This document shows, piece after piece, positions 1-12,937 of a DNA stretch of 64,000 nucleotides. A program made the position numbers and the translations under genes. The DNA comes from Datisca glomerata (Eukaryota; Streptophyta; Magnoliopsida; Cucurbitales; Datiscaceae): assembly GCA_003255025.1 (NCBI GenBank), contig QANY01011430.1, forward strand, positions 354,769 to 418,768. The letters are read 5' to 3'. Each line of letters begins with the position of its first letter. Positions within the stretch are counted from its first letter, which is position 1. The notes below the pieces were generated by a model. The model searched no databases. It saw only the letters and a list, made by a program, of their open reading frames with translations, and had not been told where the DNA came from.

Positions 1-1396
1 ATTTCATTATGCAAAATAAAACATGGATGTTGGTAGATCTCCCACCTGGGAATAAACCAATAGGCTGTAAATGGATCTTCAAAAGAAAGTTGAGAGTTGA
101 TGGTACTATTGAAAAGTACAAAGCTCAGTTGGTAGGTAAAGGATACCGACAGAAGAAAGGTATAGAATTTTTCGGTACATATTCTCCAGTGACGAGAATC
201 ACATCTATCAGGATGTTGATTGCACTAGCAGCTTTGAATAATTTGAAAATTCACCAAATGGATGTAAAGACTGTTTTCTTAAATTGAGAATTGGACGAAG
301 AAATCTACATGGAACATCCCGAAGGGTTCGTGGTTAAAAGCCAAGAATGAAATGTCTGTAAACTTGTTAAATCTCTTTATGGATCAAAACAAACGCCAAA
401 GCAATGGTACTAGAAGTTTGATCACACAATGTTATCTGATGGATTTAAGATAAATGAGTGTGATAGATGTGTCTACATTAAAGGTACTAATGATAAATTC
501 TTCATAGTGTGTTTATATGTAGATGACATGCTTATAGTGGGATCGAATAAGGATATAATATCTTCTACTAAGAAGATGTTGGATTCTAATTTTGACATGA
601 AAGACTTAAGTCAAGTAGATGTTATTCTTAGAATTCAAGTAAAGTGAACTAAAAATGAATATATCCTTACTCAGTCGCATTATATAAAAAAGTTTTTGAA
701 AAGGTTTGGGCAATATGAAAGCAAACCTGCAGTAACTCTGTTCGACCCAAACTGTAAGTTGAGGAAGAATAATAGAGTTGGAGTATCTCAATTAGAGTAC
801 TCACAAATAATTGGGAGTTTAATGTATATCAGAATTGCACCAGGCCTGATATAGCCTATTCAATAGGAAGGTTGGCAAAATATACGAGTAATCCTGGACG
901 TGATCACTGGAGTGCATTTATAAGAGTACTAAGGTACTTAAAATTTACTATAAAGTATGGACTGCACTAAATCTACTAGTGGATATGTTTTTACTCTATG
1001 TGATGAAGCTATCTCATGAAGGTCTACTAAGAAGACCTGTATAGCTCGTTCAACTATGGAATCAGAATTCATAGCTTTGGCAAGGCTTGTGAAGAAGCAG
1101 AATGACTCAGGAATTTCTTGAAAGATATTCCGGTGTGGCCAAAACCAGTGTCAGCAATATGTGTCCACTGTGACAATATGGTTACAGCCTTTAGAGTGAA
1201 AAATAATGTGTATAATGGTAAGTCTAGACATATGAGACGAAGACAGAATATCACTAAGCAAATGCTCTCCAATGGGGTGATGTCCTTAGATTTTATAAGG
1301 TTAAAAGAGAATCTTGCTGACCCTCTGACCAAAGGTTTGTCAAGGGAACAAATAAAACAAATATTGAGGGAAATGGACTTAAAGCCTATTCAATGA
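1..1396 (+). pseudogene. Ty1/copia polyprotein remnant (reverse transcriptase to RNase H)
   Basis: Three open stretches (9-287, 429-647, 1118-1396) and the frames between them read as one copia pol protein. The first is the start of the RVT_2 reverse transcriptase, with CKWIFKRK and QMDVKT. The second carries the catalytic YVDDM motif. The third is the end of RNase H, with HCDN and the typical ENLADPLTKGL close. The frame is broken by stops near 285, 348 and 645 and by a deletion near 960, so it cannot encode a working protein. Gag, protease and integrase lie beyond the left edge. The LTR at 1965 belongs to the same element. Copia identity is secure from domain order; the lineage is not resolved. 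Confidence 0.93.
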
Positions 1397-1964
1397 ATCA
1401 TTCAGGTGGGAACCTAACCTAGTTGACTTTAGATCCCAAGATCTAGGTTCAATAGGCAAACTGGCAGGAATGGTTCACGTAACAGACAAAGAAACTTTTT
1501 TTCTTCCCATTCCTATGATGTAATAAAAGTGTGTTGTATGTCGACGATAAAAGGGTATACTTAATATTTAATGACGTTGATATCTTGCTTACAAGAGGAG
1601 TATAGAAAGAATACTCTTAATCATCGTCACCTATTTGAGAGTAGAAGTGGGGTCGTTTCTATGAGAGGTCTGAATGGCTTAAGCTCTCTAAAACTCTCAT
1701 GAAAGCGGAATATGTTCAGGACCAAAATGAAAAAAATCGTATGAACTCAGATTTATTAAGATGAAATTTGTGTGAAATTTGTTGTCTCGATTTATCTCAG
1801 AAGAAGTTCAGTTCAAAAACGTAGTTCACTATTTTTCAGAATAAATTCGATAAATTCTCACTATGGAAGGTTCAAGTCTAAAAGATATTTCTCCTGATGC
1901 ATATCTCATTTGCTCTCTCTCATGTCGTTGTCTAGCTAGGACACATTTCATTCATGTGGAGGAT

Positions 1965-2942
1965 TGTTGGAGATAATAAAGGAAATAGAAATCAAAAGAA
2001 AGAAGTAAAAGAAAAAGTGTGAATGAAAATGTGTGATGTGAAATTGAGTGGGATTTAGTTCCACATTGAAAACTCAAAGAAAAGATATTGGGTTTATAAA
2101 CCCAACTCTCATGCCTTGGGGTTAGCCCCAAAGGGCACCCCTCATTTTGTGGGGAAGGGAGGACCTAGATAGCACATGGTCCTCCCCTCACGCGCGCGCC
2201 GCCACCGTCGTCCGTCCGTCCGGGCGGCTCGGTTCGGTCAGTTCAGTCCGGTCCGGATCAAAGAATTATTTTTTGGATAAAATTTCTTTTGATTATTTAT
2301 TTGGAGAGGAAGGCTTGGAGCTTTGAATTTGTCAAAGCTAAATAAATATCTCTTGAAATTATCTGGATTATCTGTAGAAGATAATTAGACCTTATCAGCA
2401 CTAATTTCGTGCATGATCTTATCTCCATTATCCCCAATTTCGTGAATGACCTTATCAGCACTAACCAATTTTTTACTTGCTTCCCAAGCTACCCACATTT
2501 TAAATAAAGGCAGTGTGTGAGCACAAGAAGAAGAATGCACTTCATTTTTATCACCATCGGAAAATATGATTTTCATCACCATTATCACATATCTGCATAT
2601 TGAGAGAGAGATACAAAGAGTTCTGAGAGAGTCTGAGTTATTGGTTGTTATACTCAGACTTAGATCGTTGTATCCTACAGAGGCGATTCGTCGGAGTCTC
2701 CAAGCACCCTGTGGGGGGACGATTTGTCTTTAGGACATTGCTTACGAGCAATCCTCGATCTTCATTTATTTCTGCTTTAATTATTGGAATTTCAGTTGTA
2801 TTTATTTTCTCTATTTATTTTTGAATTTCCGTGTATGAATTCTAAAAACTTTCGTTGTAATCGTCTATGTTGCATTTAAATTGTATTCGTTCCAATTTCA
2901 TTGTATTGTTGGTAAATGAAAGTATCTTGTTCGATCACTACA
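1965..2942 (+). repeat. 3' LTR of the copia element
   Basis: About 570 bp after the end of pol, a short purine tract (tggagga) is followed by TGTTGGAGATAATAAA, a typical copia LTR start. A TATA-like tttataaa lies near 2091, followed by a GC-rich leader (cgcgcgcgccgcc near 2190). The proposed end ...CACTACA at 2942 fits the CA terminus, but the 5' LTR is outside the window, so the right boundary is inferred. Confidence 0.65.
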
Positions 2943-3527
2943 GATAATAAAAACATCTATCTATAATTTATATTTATAATCTATAAAAAGGCACAATCAA
3001 TGGAGAATTTTTTTAGACTATTTCATCTAACAAGTATTCTTACATTACCCAAAATGCCCTTAGAATCAACAATGGTGATGTATTATTAGTTATTTTTCAT
3101 AAATTAATTAACACATCATGTATTACTTTTGAAGATCCACACCATTTCGGTGATGTATCCCTTGGTTGTTTTTGATAAATTATCAATTAATATATTTATG
3201 TATTACTTTTTTAAATTCACACCCCTTTATGAAATTCAAAATCGTGAATTTATAAAAAAATCTAAATGAACCTATTAATATATTTCTATACTATTTTTAA
3301 CATTCACAGCCCTTCATTAATGAGATTTATGTTCTACTTATGCATGAACACCGCATCTTTGTTCTTTTTCTCAAAAAAGTTTCAAAGTGAAGCTCACTAT
3401 TTTTGAATTGTTGTGTAGTGTGGATTTAAGTCTTTAAATATCAAAATTGTTTCATAATGAATTTAAATTAAAATCTAGATAGCTAATTTTAGTTATATTA
3501 TAATTAATAATGCTTATTATCATATTC

Positions 3528-3745
3528 CCGAGGGACACCCCCAATTGGTTGACTGCTTGGGGCATGGCATGCTTCTTCCAGGTTTCACTTTCGATTCCCT
3601 CTTGTGATGTTTAAAAAATTAACACCTTTTGATGTCTCCTGGGTCTGGGGTAGGGTCTCTCGAAAGACTGGCCAGTTGGTTCCTGGTCGTGGCGATCCAA
3701 AGGGTCGATTTGGTGCAGGGTTCGGGGTTATAAAAAATGCTCATT
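3528..3745 (+). repeat. SINE-like element (tRNA-derived head)
   Basis: A GC-richer island in AT-rich DNA. It has a box-A-like ggttgactgcttgg near 3556 and a box-B-like tttcgattccc near 3589, spaced as in tRNA-derived plant SINEs. The body continues to about 3740. No poly-A/T tail or target duplication was fixed, so this is only a candidate. Confidence 0.35.
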
Positions 3746-4196
3746 ATCATTACTATAATTTTAGCTCTACGAATTTAATTAATCATTTACATTATATAAA
3801 TAAAATTCATAAGATAAAGATTAAATTAAATAGACAAATTTAATATAATATAACACATTACAACATTTAGAGGAAAAGTTATGAAAGTATAAACTTTTAG
3901 CGTACTTATGTATTTAAACGATGAATATGAAAATATTTTAAAATTAATACAGAGTGCATTCACCATCATTAAGATTCTAACTATGTAATATTACACTTTT
4001 TCATAAAATGTTATTGTTTTAAATGTCTTCTTTTCCATATTTAGAGAAAAAAATCTCTAAACTTGAATGTATAAAAGTTTGAAATAACTCAACTAAGATA
4101 ATTAAATATAAATTTTGTACCATCTCATGAGATTTTTTTATCTAATAAGATTCTACTCTCTTTACATATATTTTCACACTATCTAAGCGTAGATGC

Positions 4197-4453
4197 TGTA
4201 TACTTCTATTAGGAAGATTGCATATTTTCATAATTCAATGTAAATTTTTATTGAGATTTAAACAATAAATTAACTATACTATTAAATATCCATCAGCTTC
4301 ATCTTCTTCGGACAATAAGGAAAATGCATATCTCTATTATTCAAATATAAATGTAAAATTATTTATATTTAATAATAATTTTTTATGAACATAAATATAT
4401 ATATTTAAGCAAATATATATTGTAACAGAATGTTGTTATAATTTCCTCAAAAT
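4197..4453 (+). repeat. Dispersed repeat, copy 1 (copy 2 at 29228-29496)
   Basis: A non-coding segment that shares long blocks, including ctattaggaagattgcat and atattcaaatataaat, with 29228-29496 in the same orientation. Small indels separate the copies. No termini are recognisable, so the parent element is unknown. Confidence 0.7.
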
Positions 4454-4861
4454 TAAAGAAACGAAATAAAATAGTAAGTGGGATTTAACTTTTAAAAAAA
4501 CTAACGAAACGAAAATAACGGAAAAGGAAAAGAAAGAAGAAGCGGTATAGTTGCGAAGAAGCGTGATTAGCTTCTCTGTCCACAATTCTTGCGACTACAG
4601 ACCATACCTGAATAGAGGAGAGGTTGATATATACAAATAATTTATTTATTTTCCCTTCGCTGTAAATCTACTTCGGTTCTTCGTGTTGTTTATAATTTCT
4701 TTCTTTCAATTCCAAATTGTTTCATCTTCTTCAACTCTGTACTCGTTTTTTACCTCGATCCTAGTATTTTAAAGTTCTCTCAACTAGACGCAGAATCTGA
4801 ATATTAGTTTTCTCTGTACAGATTTCTGTGGAGGATTTGTGGGTGGATTTTGGGTGAAGGA

Positions 4862-6332
4862 ATGGGTAGGTTGTTCGTGGTTAATCTGGAGGGGAAGACG
4901 TATAGCTGCAAGCACTGCCGGACCCATCTAGCTCTTTGCGAGGATGTTGTTTCCAAGGTTTTGATCTCTTACAAGCTTTTGATCACTGAGATTCCTTTCC
5001 ATTTTTCTGATTTTCTGTTTAATTCTTATCTGGGTCTCGTAGATTATGTTTGTTTATATCACACTCCCTAGTTTTGTTCTTAATTTTCCATTTGTTGAAC
5101 TGGTGGTCAGAAAGAAAGAACTAACGCATGATTATACTACATAGCTTATAACAAATGAATTGACGAGCATAAATTGGTTTCAAATTTTTTGGCTTGCAAC
5201 CGCTAAGCTCCATTTACTTATACATGATTTAAGTTGAATGCAGAGACTAAATTGCTCATGATGTTTGCAAACTATGTTTATGGGATAAAATTGGTGGGGT
5301 TTGTATAAAAAGTGAATGTACTGACGTTGTTTTATACAGTCTTTTCACTGCAGGCATGGAAAAGCTTACCTCTTCAACAAGGTGTAAGTTTTTCTTGATT
5401 TTGGGCATATCAGGATTACATAACACTGGATTATTATTTGTTATTGCTAACTCCTAAGTTTTGTTGCTTCAGATGCTTCTTTCAGGCATCATATTAGAGA
5501 GTACTAGTAACAAGAGAAAGTACTTGTTACTAGTTCTCTCTCTTGTGGCATAATTTGTGAATTCGGCTCATATTCGAAGTCGTGACCTGTTTTGTGGATG
5601 TTATGTTCAAGTTCTCGTGTTGATGAGTTGATTTATAAGGTTGCATATGGCAGTATCACATTGCTTATACAGATAATTTGGAAGACAAAATAGTTTTCCC
5701 CATGTTAGGAAAATATAGAAATGACTTGTTACTAGTACTTACGTTTTTTTAGAAGTATTACCAGATTATAGCACGTTATGAATACAAAGGTTGTGATTCT
5801 AGTAGTTATATGAATTTAATGAATTAAACAGGTAGAGGTGTATGTTTTGACATAACTTGGTTATAAGATGTTTTGTTTCTTCAAATTGTAAAATGAATCA
5901 TTTTCCTCAACCGCTGAACAGAGTGAATGTGTCTGTTGGTGAGGGAGAAGACAGAATGATGATTACGGGACTGCATACTGTGGCTGATATTTTCTGTGTT
6001 GGCTGTGGATCGATAGTGGGGTGGAAATATGTAAGAGGCACAGCTTCATCCCCCATGTCTGTTTTTTGTGCTTCTTGTTAGTTCTTAGTTTTGTTCTAAT
6101 GGTTTCTTCCAGGACTATGCCCATGAAAAATGCGAGAAGTACAAGGAAGGAAAAACTGTACTCGAGCGGTACGTAAAATGACTCATAAGGAATTATCCAT
6201 ATGATGAGAAGTCTGTGGGATCTTACACGGGTTATGTCCTTGAGCAGGTTTAAGGTTTCTGGTCCTGATGGAAGCAATTACTGGGTTAGTCATGAAGCAC
6301 ATGTTGGTGGAAGTGATGCAGATGATGTTTGA
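4862..6332 (+). CDS. Yippee-like zinc-binding protein
   Basis: Five exons, 4862-4957, 5340-5383, 5922-6030, 6113-6168 and 6248-6332, all with GT-AG introns and matching phases. They give a 129-aa protein, a normal length for the Yippee/Mis18 fold. It starts [16 protein letters not shown]. The zinc ligands are two CxxC pairs, C16/C19 (CKHC) and C72/C75 (CVGC). Other family hallmarks are [28 protein letters not shown] and the end [15 protein letters not shown]. The ATG at 4862 is chosen because the family normally starts MGR. Yippee proteins are small conserved eukaryotic zinc proteins whose plant role is unclear; some animal members work with E3 ligase (CTLH/GID) complexes. The gene is intact and points toward ATE with 1.1 kb between the stops. 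The last exon ends in an acidic SDADDV tail. Confidence 0.96.
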
Positions 6333-7447
6333 TTCTCTCAATTCATAATTTCATATTTCCAATTGTATATTCTTTATAGCCCCCACATATATAACTTCCT
6401 ATTCAACTTCTTCTGTGAAATCTCTAGCTGTTGATTCCTCCTTTCAGCAAGTAACCCTCCTTGCTGCTAATAACCAAATTGGAGTAACATGATTATGATT
6501 TTTAATTGATTTGTTGATGCTAAATTTCCTTAAAGCTGTCCCCTTCTTTTTCTATACGATGTCTTCTGTTTATGATTGTTTTGATGTGGTTTACTCAGTT
6601 TCTTCTTAATGTTGTCTCCTCCACTTAACAAAGCTGATCTAGAATTAACATTGTCTCCTCTTTCAATGTATATAATAGAAAGCCTCTGATTTGTAGTTTA
6701 AGGCCAATTTCAAGCACCATATGCAACTCCCATACGGTGTCACTTGTGTGATAAAATTGCACCATTAAATCCACAATATTCTTGGACGTGACATGTTTTT
6801 TCAATGCCAGAAATTAACATATTAAATAAGGTAAGGAATTTGTAAGATGTCTAGTAGGAGGCATGAATTAAACAATATATGTGTGTCCGTTAAAATGAGC
6901 ACAGATTCATTAACGCGTACACATAATGAATTTTTATTATCTGTTATTAAAAAAAATAATAGGAAAAGAGTAGTTTAATCGTGATAAATAAGAAAATGAA
7001 GCATTGTCAGTTTATACAAGGAAAAAAGACAAACATAGACTAGAGGACAAGAAAACTGTCCTTTCTCTTTCCTCTTCTCTCTCTCTCTCTCTTTTCCAAC
7101 AAGTTCTACGAAAATGATATCATAGACCTAATAAAAGGAGCAAGTAAACAACTTCATTTTATGCTCATAAATGGATGGATTGTTTAGAGGAACCACAAAT
7201 CTAGACAATTCTCCCGAATCCCAATTAACCAAACGTATGAACTGCAATGCCAATATCAACATTGATCACAAATCAATATACTCCTAATGAAACAGACCAC
7301 AAAAGTAATCATCTCCCCAAGCTATATAAACCCTGTACCTGCTCTCTTCTAGTCTCCAATTGGATCTCCAGATTTTAGCTTCCAGTTTGCAATGTGAATC
7401 TTCAGCTTGTCATGACATCCAATCATATCTTATAAAAAATGCTTTGA
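6333..7447. other. Convergent intergenic region between Yippee and ATE
   Basis: This must hold the 3' UTRs and poly-A sites of both genes. The only distinct structure is a (CT)n run at about 7077-7092. No coding potential was recognised. Confidence 0.6.
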
Positions 7448-10400
7448 TCAGCTTAGCGAATAAACCATTCTCTCCGATAGCTCTGCACCAACAACCTTCT
7501 TGTATCTGTGCAACTGATTTTCCAAGTAGCTTCTTTCTTCCGGGTCAAAAGCTCGTTGCAGCTCCTTTTAGGATCAAAAACCCACAAAAAATGAGAGTCA
7601 ACATAGTATATGATGGAAAATCTTACCATAAAGTAGACGGCAATGTATCAAAAGAGAACTAATTTCAGGCACAAATTGGAACAAATATCCCATTAATGAA
7701 ACGAGATTTTTCCATGTGAAAATGTGAAGCAGCAAAATCAGACATTACTACGTTACAATTTACAATTATAAGATCAATCCATCTTCAGGCATGATTCTAT
7801 AGAATACTGGCTAAGAAACAGCCATTTGCTGATTCACTCATGGTCGCTAACAGTGCTGTTACACCACAACTTCTATTCTGCCTTGAAAATAGTACAACTG
7901 TTAAGCACCAGATAAAATAATATCCCAAAAGTTCTAATTTCTGGAGATATCATATCTAAAGGCATCAAGTATACATACCTTGTATCTCAGACGAGATCCC
8001 CTTAAGCCGATTAAAATATTATTAACATCTCCAGCATCCACGTCAAGTGATGTATTTTCAGGTTCATCATCTTCAGAGCTCTCAGAGTCAACCTCGATCA
8101 TTTCTCCATCTTCATCCAGAAGTGCATCATTCGCATCTTCCCCCAAAACGTCATCATGCTGCGAATCCGGGACAGTTTTGGAATCGTGAACAGGTGATGA
8201 TTCTTCAATTTGTAAGATAGGGAAATCTGATAAGACAACATATGGCTTCTTATCAAGCAAAGGCTTCACGATATCAAATGGAACCCACCTGAAGTGATTT
8301 AAAGCTCATACGTCAACTATGAGAGTCACCAGCAGTAGAGTATCGGAAAGACTAGATGGGGAGTAGACAAAAAATCAATCGTTTCTCATAGTTGGAACAT
8401 CAATTAGTACTGACAAGATAGGCTTACCAAATGAACCACCCAAACTTACTCAAGCACCGTCCTAAGGCAATTTCTACAGACTGACTATATTTGAGGGTTA
8501 TCTAGTTTACTCTACTCATAACTCCACATACATTAGGTGATATTATTAACACCCCCCCCCCACCCCCCACNNNNNNNNNNACCCCCCCCCCCCCACCCCC
8601 CACCCCAACCCACTCACTCCCAAATTCTACACCAAATCTACTTACCTGAGAATCTTTGCTTGACCATTTAAGCAATATTGACAAAAGACATGATCGACTA
8701 ATGTGCGTGTGTGCGAACGTGTTTGTGTCCGCATGTGTGTGCTATGGAGAAAGATGCTCTTCAAAGGACAACAGAACCTGAGTTCCATTCAGGGTCATTG
8801 CTTACAGCTTATTTAATATTACTCTTAGTTTCGATGCATCAGTTTTCGAGTCTGAGGACAATTAATGCTCATAAACACAATGAGAGATATACTATTTCTG
8901 ATAACTATTTTAGTACTGACCCGGAGTATTCAACATGCTTTTCGCATGAATAAGAATCATATGTAGAGATAGAAATTGTTTATTATCTTATTTCTAAAGT
9001 TTTACGCTGGTGAGCAGCTGGATGATGAAGAAAACTTACTGATATCGAAGCGGACAGAGAAGCTCAGATGGCCGATATGCTGCTTTATATTTCATCTTGC
9101 TGCAGGAGTGGATGTAATATCCAAGATAATAATACTGAAGACTGGCGCAATGGAGTTGATTTTGTTTTACCCAATCTATTTCTTGAAGAGCTGAATATTT
9201 ACCCATTGATAGAAAGGCAAAGTCTGGATCCCAAAATAAATATTTACTAGACAAACATCTAGGTAGTATATCTACTACACCAACTGCAATTAGCTTCCCG
9301 TCAATCATATATTGCTGATGGAAAGAGCCAAATCCACAAGGAGGGACCTTTCCATCACCAGTTGGTGGAACAGATATGAGGGGGGTATCAACTAAAAACC
9401 TCTTGTATGAGCTTTCCGTTACACGATCTGGAGTATCATTGTGTACTTTAATTTGGTATCTTCTATACAAGGCATATTCTTCTGGATCAAAACTAGACCT
9501 CTTCAAGAGTATCTCAAGCCTTCGCCTCTTCTTTTGTAAACATTCTGAGCTCATATCTGTGCTGCACCTTTTACTTCCACAACCTGCTACAGGTTTTTTA
9601 GTATCCATAACAGCTTGAACACTCTCTGGTAAGCAAGCTAGTTTTGGGGCAAAATAAAAGTTGATGTGGCCATTGCAAGCCCTGATTGAGAAACCAGAAA
9701 TTGCTTCAACTTGACATAAAGAAGATGCCAATTTTTCTGCAACAAATTTAGGAGAGAACACATATTCTTCTTTTGCAAGTCCTGATGAGTTTGACTTGTT
9801 GACATCCTTCTCACCTGATTGCGCACGTCTTATCATGGAAGCTATTACAAATGCAATGTTACTGGAGTATAGTAGATTTTCAGATCCCTCAACCTGTACT
9901 TTCCGTTTTGCTTGGGAAACCCGCTTGACAGAAGCTCTAGGAAATTGAATATTATTAGGAAAATCTCCACTTCCAATGAGCACACGCACCTCATTGTCAA
10001 TCAAGTCAGACAAATGCTCAACAAAGTTTTCTTCTTCATTCACGTGTTTACTTTTAGTAAACAAAGATTCCTTCACTACTGAGCTAGAAGCTTCATTGTG
10101 AGCGCTGGTACGTGTGTCCTCAGAAGCCTCCGGATTGGCTATATGCTCAACTATGTTTCTATCCTCCAATGTACCGTCTAGAAACCTAAACATAAGAGTC
10201 TGTGAGCCCAAAGTTCGAAACAATACCAGAAAGGATGACGAATAATGTTTGGCAAAATAAATTCCACAATCAACTCAAACTCTTAGGAGAACAAAGAAGT
10301 CATCGCACGATCAAGAAAAATTCATAATTTAAACAGTACATTTTACTTTGATAGCTACTTGACAGGGAATGCAGCCATCAAGTAAGAAGAATAACGTCTG

Positions 10401-11847
10401 ATTACCACTGTTAGAATTTTGAAACGAGGTGGAGGGGACACACCCCTTTCATCTCTCTCTACAAACATACAACCAATGCATGATAGAACTGCTCAAATCA
10501 TTTTCCAGCTTAGAGTGACACCAATTTTCAGCCTTAAATTCACTGTACAAACTATCTTATATGGTCCTAGGGATAGAATATCGAGTGCATAAACAAAGCA
10601 AAACTAGAAAAGGTTGAATAAGCAGTAAGCACACCTTTGCATTCGTCTAGTTACTCGGAGTTGTTCTTTAGATGAAACGAAATCACTTGCTTTTAGTCGA
10701 ATGGTATAAGAAGGGCAACATGTCCTTTCCATCTCGGGTTTGTAGACAAAAGAGCCGGATCTTCTCCAGCCACGGTCAAGAAGGTCTGCCAAAACGGAGT
10801 TGTAATATAACAAGGAATTATCCAATGTCTAAAAAGTTCAAGCAGTAAAATACTCCAGAACTTTAGAGCACTTAGCGGCTGTTATCAGAACAGTATTTGC
10901 GCTTGATTTACGGTTCATAAATCATAAATGAAAGAGTTAATTAATAGATAATATTAAAATCAGACTAGTACTTCTCCTTTGGCACAATGATCAAGAGAAA
11001 ATTGGCAAGGGGCAAAAATTCACAGAAAATCCGTAATCAAACAGATATGTGCGACAATAGATTTAGATATTGAAATCAATAGGGGAATGATCGTTTTTTT
11101 AAGTAAAGAAAGAAAACCAACCAGACTGACCTTGGTAATCGTCAACGGTAAGACTGTGCGCCCATAAACCTGAAAAACCGCCAAACAATTGACATAAGCA
11201 AGGAATACTGCAATGCAATCTTTCCGGACTATATCTGCATCTCCGTAGCTATACTAACACTCGTTTTTTATAGAGATTTATAAGTTATCCCTAGGTATAT
11301 TGTGGCAGAAGCTTCACAAACATTTTATAATAAGATTAACTTAAAACTGCAATCTTCCAAACCATAACATAATGTCAACTTTTAAAGACTCATTTATAAG
11401 ATGATAAATTGCCATCCGACTCAATTCACACAATCAGCATAGATTATTACATCATAGCATGAACAGGTAAAAACTTTTAAACCTTGTTTCCAAAAAATAT
11501 CTTGGATTGGTGCCTACAATTCAACAGCCAAACGAACTCAAGACTTCAATCACAACAAATCGAGCACAGCCAATCAGTAATAAAACTCGATCAGAGACCA
11601 AGGTAGTTCGAACACAATTACTGATATAAAAAAGGCAGCGTTGACACAATAACCCAGCGAAAAAGTAAGGAAATTTAAGTAGAACAATCGGACCGTGAGA
11701 AATGCTGGTGCGACCACCGGATCTACAATAGCCACAAGAGGCTCTACGCCTTCCACAATCGGCCACCACACTATTCCCTCTCTCACTACTGCCGCTACCG
11801 CCACTGCTTTTGCTGCTGCTTGCCTCGCTCCTCATCTTCCCCGCCAT
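7448..11847 (-). CDS. ATE: Arginyl-tRNA--protein transferase (ATE)
   Basis: Transfers arginine from Arg-tRNA to N-terminal Asp/Glu (and oxidised Cys) of proteins, marking them for the N-degron (N-end rule) pathway. Six exons in transcript order: 11847-11694, 11169-11131, 10785-10635, 10185-9040, 8288-7979 and 7564-7448. All joins are GT-AG and phase-consistent, giving 638 aa; Arabidopsis ATE1 is of similar size. The N-domain has the cysteine set CGYC (38-41) and CC (87-88), which bind an iron-sulfur cluster in studied ATEs, and DRGWRRSG (68-75). The C-domain has YRRYQIKVH (from 355), CGFGSFHQQY (from 398) and YYLGYYIHSC (from about 468). An acidic stretch precedes the last exon, which ends LSERMVYSLS. 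The ATG at 11847 is supported by the family-like Ser-rich start before GRRRASCGYC. The fourth intron (8289-9039) holds a poly-C assembly gap. No damage is seen in the coding exons. Confidence 0.97.
8551..8609. other. Assembly gap flanked by poly-C in ATE intron 4
   Basis: Ten Ns (8571-8580) interrupt a run of C with occasional A. The true length of this homopolymer-rich tract is unknown. It is intronic and does not affect the ATE protein. Confidence 0.98.
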
Positions 11848-11975
11848 GTCCGATTCCGTGCACAGCTCTGAGAATTTGGAGGGCTTTAGCTATTCAAGCG
11901 ACGTCGTAGAGGTAGAGCTATCTGTCTTTCTGTCTCTCTATATTCTCTCATGTATCTTTCTCCATCAGTTTCATT

Positions 11976-12054
11976 CTTATTATGTCACTGGAAATGATTT
12001 TCTTTTTCGTCAGCAATTACATTTTGTTTTTCTTCTCTCAAATTAAAGCTCTCT
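11976..12054 (+). repeat. Direct repeat copy 1 near the ATE 5' end
   Basis: About 79 bp, from cttattatgtcact to aaagctctct. It recurs with small differences at 13869-13955, on the other side of the Helitron/fold-back block. Just downstream, 12070-12092 carries an inverted copy of its first 25 bp (gaaatcatttccacataata). Confidence 0.75.
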
Positions 12055-12092
12055 CACGAAAAAAGAATGTGAAATCATTTCCACATAATAAA

Positions 12093-12327
12093 AAAAATAT
12101 TTTTAAATATACATTATCTTTTATTATCATATGAAATTTTAAATAGATAAATCTTTTGATATTATTTCTATTAAAATTATATTTATTATGTTAATTATTA
12201 ATAATATATTAGTCATAAAAAATTAAAAGATAAATTAATTTAAATAGACTGAATTTTATTAAAAAATTATATAAGTGTATACTTTAATATTAAAATTAAT
12301 ATTTCAAATCATTTTTACCTTTTAAAA
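12093..12327 (+). mobile_element. Truncated Helitron copy, tandem with the next
   Basis: The stretch from about 12118 aligns with the interior of the adjacent Helitron 12328-12933: both contain atatgaaatt, aattattaa, aaaaaatt and atattaaaattaat in the same order. It lacks both the 5' terminus and the hairpin plus CTAG end. Confidence 0.5.
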
Positions 12328-12933
12328 TATATAGTATATATAAATGAGACTAAGATGAGAAAAATATTTTTGACACATACCCTCACTATTATATGAAATT
12401 CTAAATTGGTACGTCTAATGATATTCTTTCTACCAAAATCAAATTTACTATTGTAATTATTAAAAATATATAAGTTATAAAAAATTCAAAGATATATTAG
12501 TTTAATATAATTATTTAATATTAAAATTAATAGTACAAATCTTTTTTACTTTTGTTAGAGATAAAATCCATCAACAAAATAACAACTAGAAAATTAATTA
12601 ACAAAAATTAATATAAGCACCAAATCAAAACACCTGAAAAAATCACATCAAATTAAATATGACAAGGAACCGAAGTATATGTCAGCTTCACAATACGATC
12701 AATAACCAAATTGCAGTATTTAGGAACATGTAAACTGAGATATTAATTAAAAAAAATTATTAACTCTCTATAGCAACACAAAACCTTTAACAAAAAATAT
12801 CATCAACATTTAATAAATTGAGATAACAAGTTAGAAGCGTGATCACACTTTTATGTGTAGTATTATTCGTATCTTTGTATAAATTATTTATTATTGATTT
12901 TTGAAGACGTGCAATGCACGTGCGGTGAACTAG
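12328..12933 (+). mobile_element. Non-autonomous Helitron
   Basis: The 3' end is a hairpin at 12907-12921 (ACGTGCA/TGCACGT arms) followed 8 nt later by CTAG (12930-12933). It is bounded by host A (12327) and T (12934), the A^T target expected for Helitrons. The 5' end tatatagtatatataaatg aligns with the TC-starting end of the Helitron at 15059-15637, but its TC has become TA. No Rep/helicase gene is present. Confidence 0.72.
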
Positions 12934-12937
12934 TTTT

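Larger units (their letters stand above)
2943..4861. other. AT-rich intergenic DNA upstream of the Yippee gene
   Basis: No coding region is supported. The stretch holds a SINE-like block (3528-3745) and a 260-bp dispersed repeat (4197-4453), and presumably the Yippee promoter and 5' UTR in the last few hundred bases (TATA-like tgatatata near 4625). A TCTATCTATAATTT sequence after an A at 2955 resembles a Helitron 5' end, but no matching 3' end was found. Confidence 0.5.

Noticed and set aside
2956..3060. Helitron 5' end starting TCTATCTATAATTT
   Set aside because: No hairpin-CTAG 3' end found downstream before the Yippee gene; kept only as a note.
7360..7662. 100-codon + strand ORF
   Set aside because: Antisense shadow of the last ATE exon (7564-7448) and its 3' region.
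10186..10223. Start codon at 10223 opening the long ATE exon
   Set aside because: It lies in intron 3; the acceptor at 10186 and upstream exons give the proper N-terminus starting at 11847.
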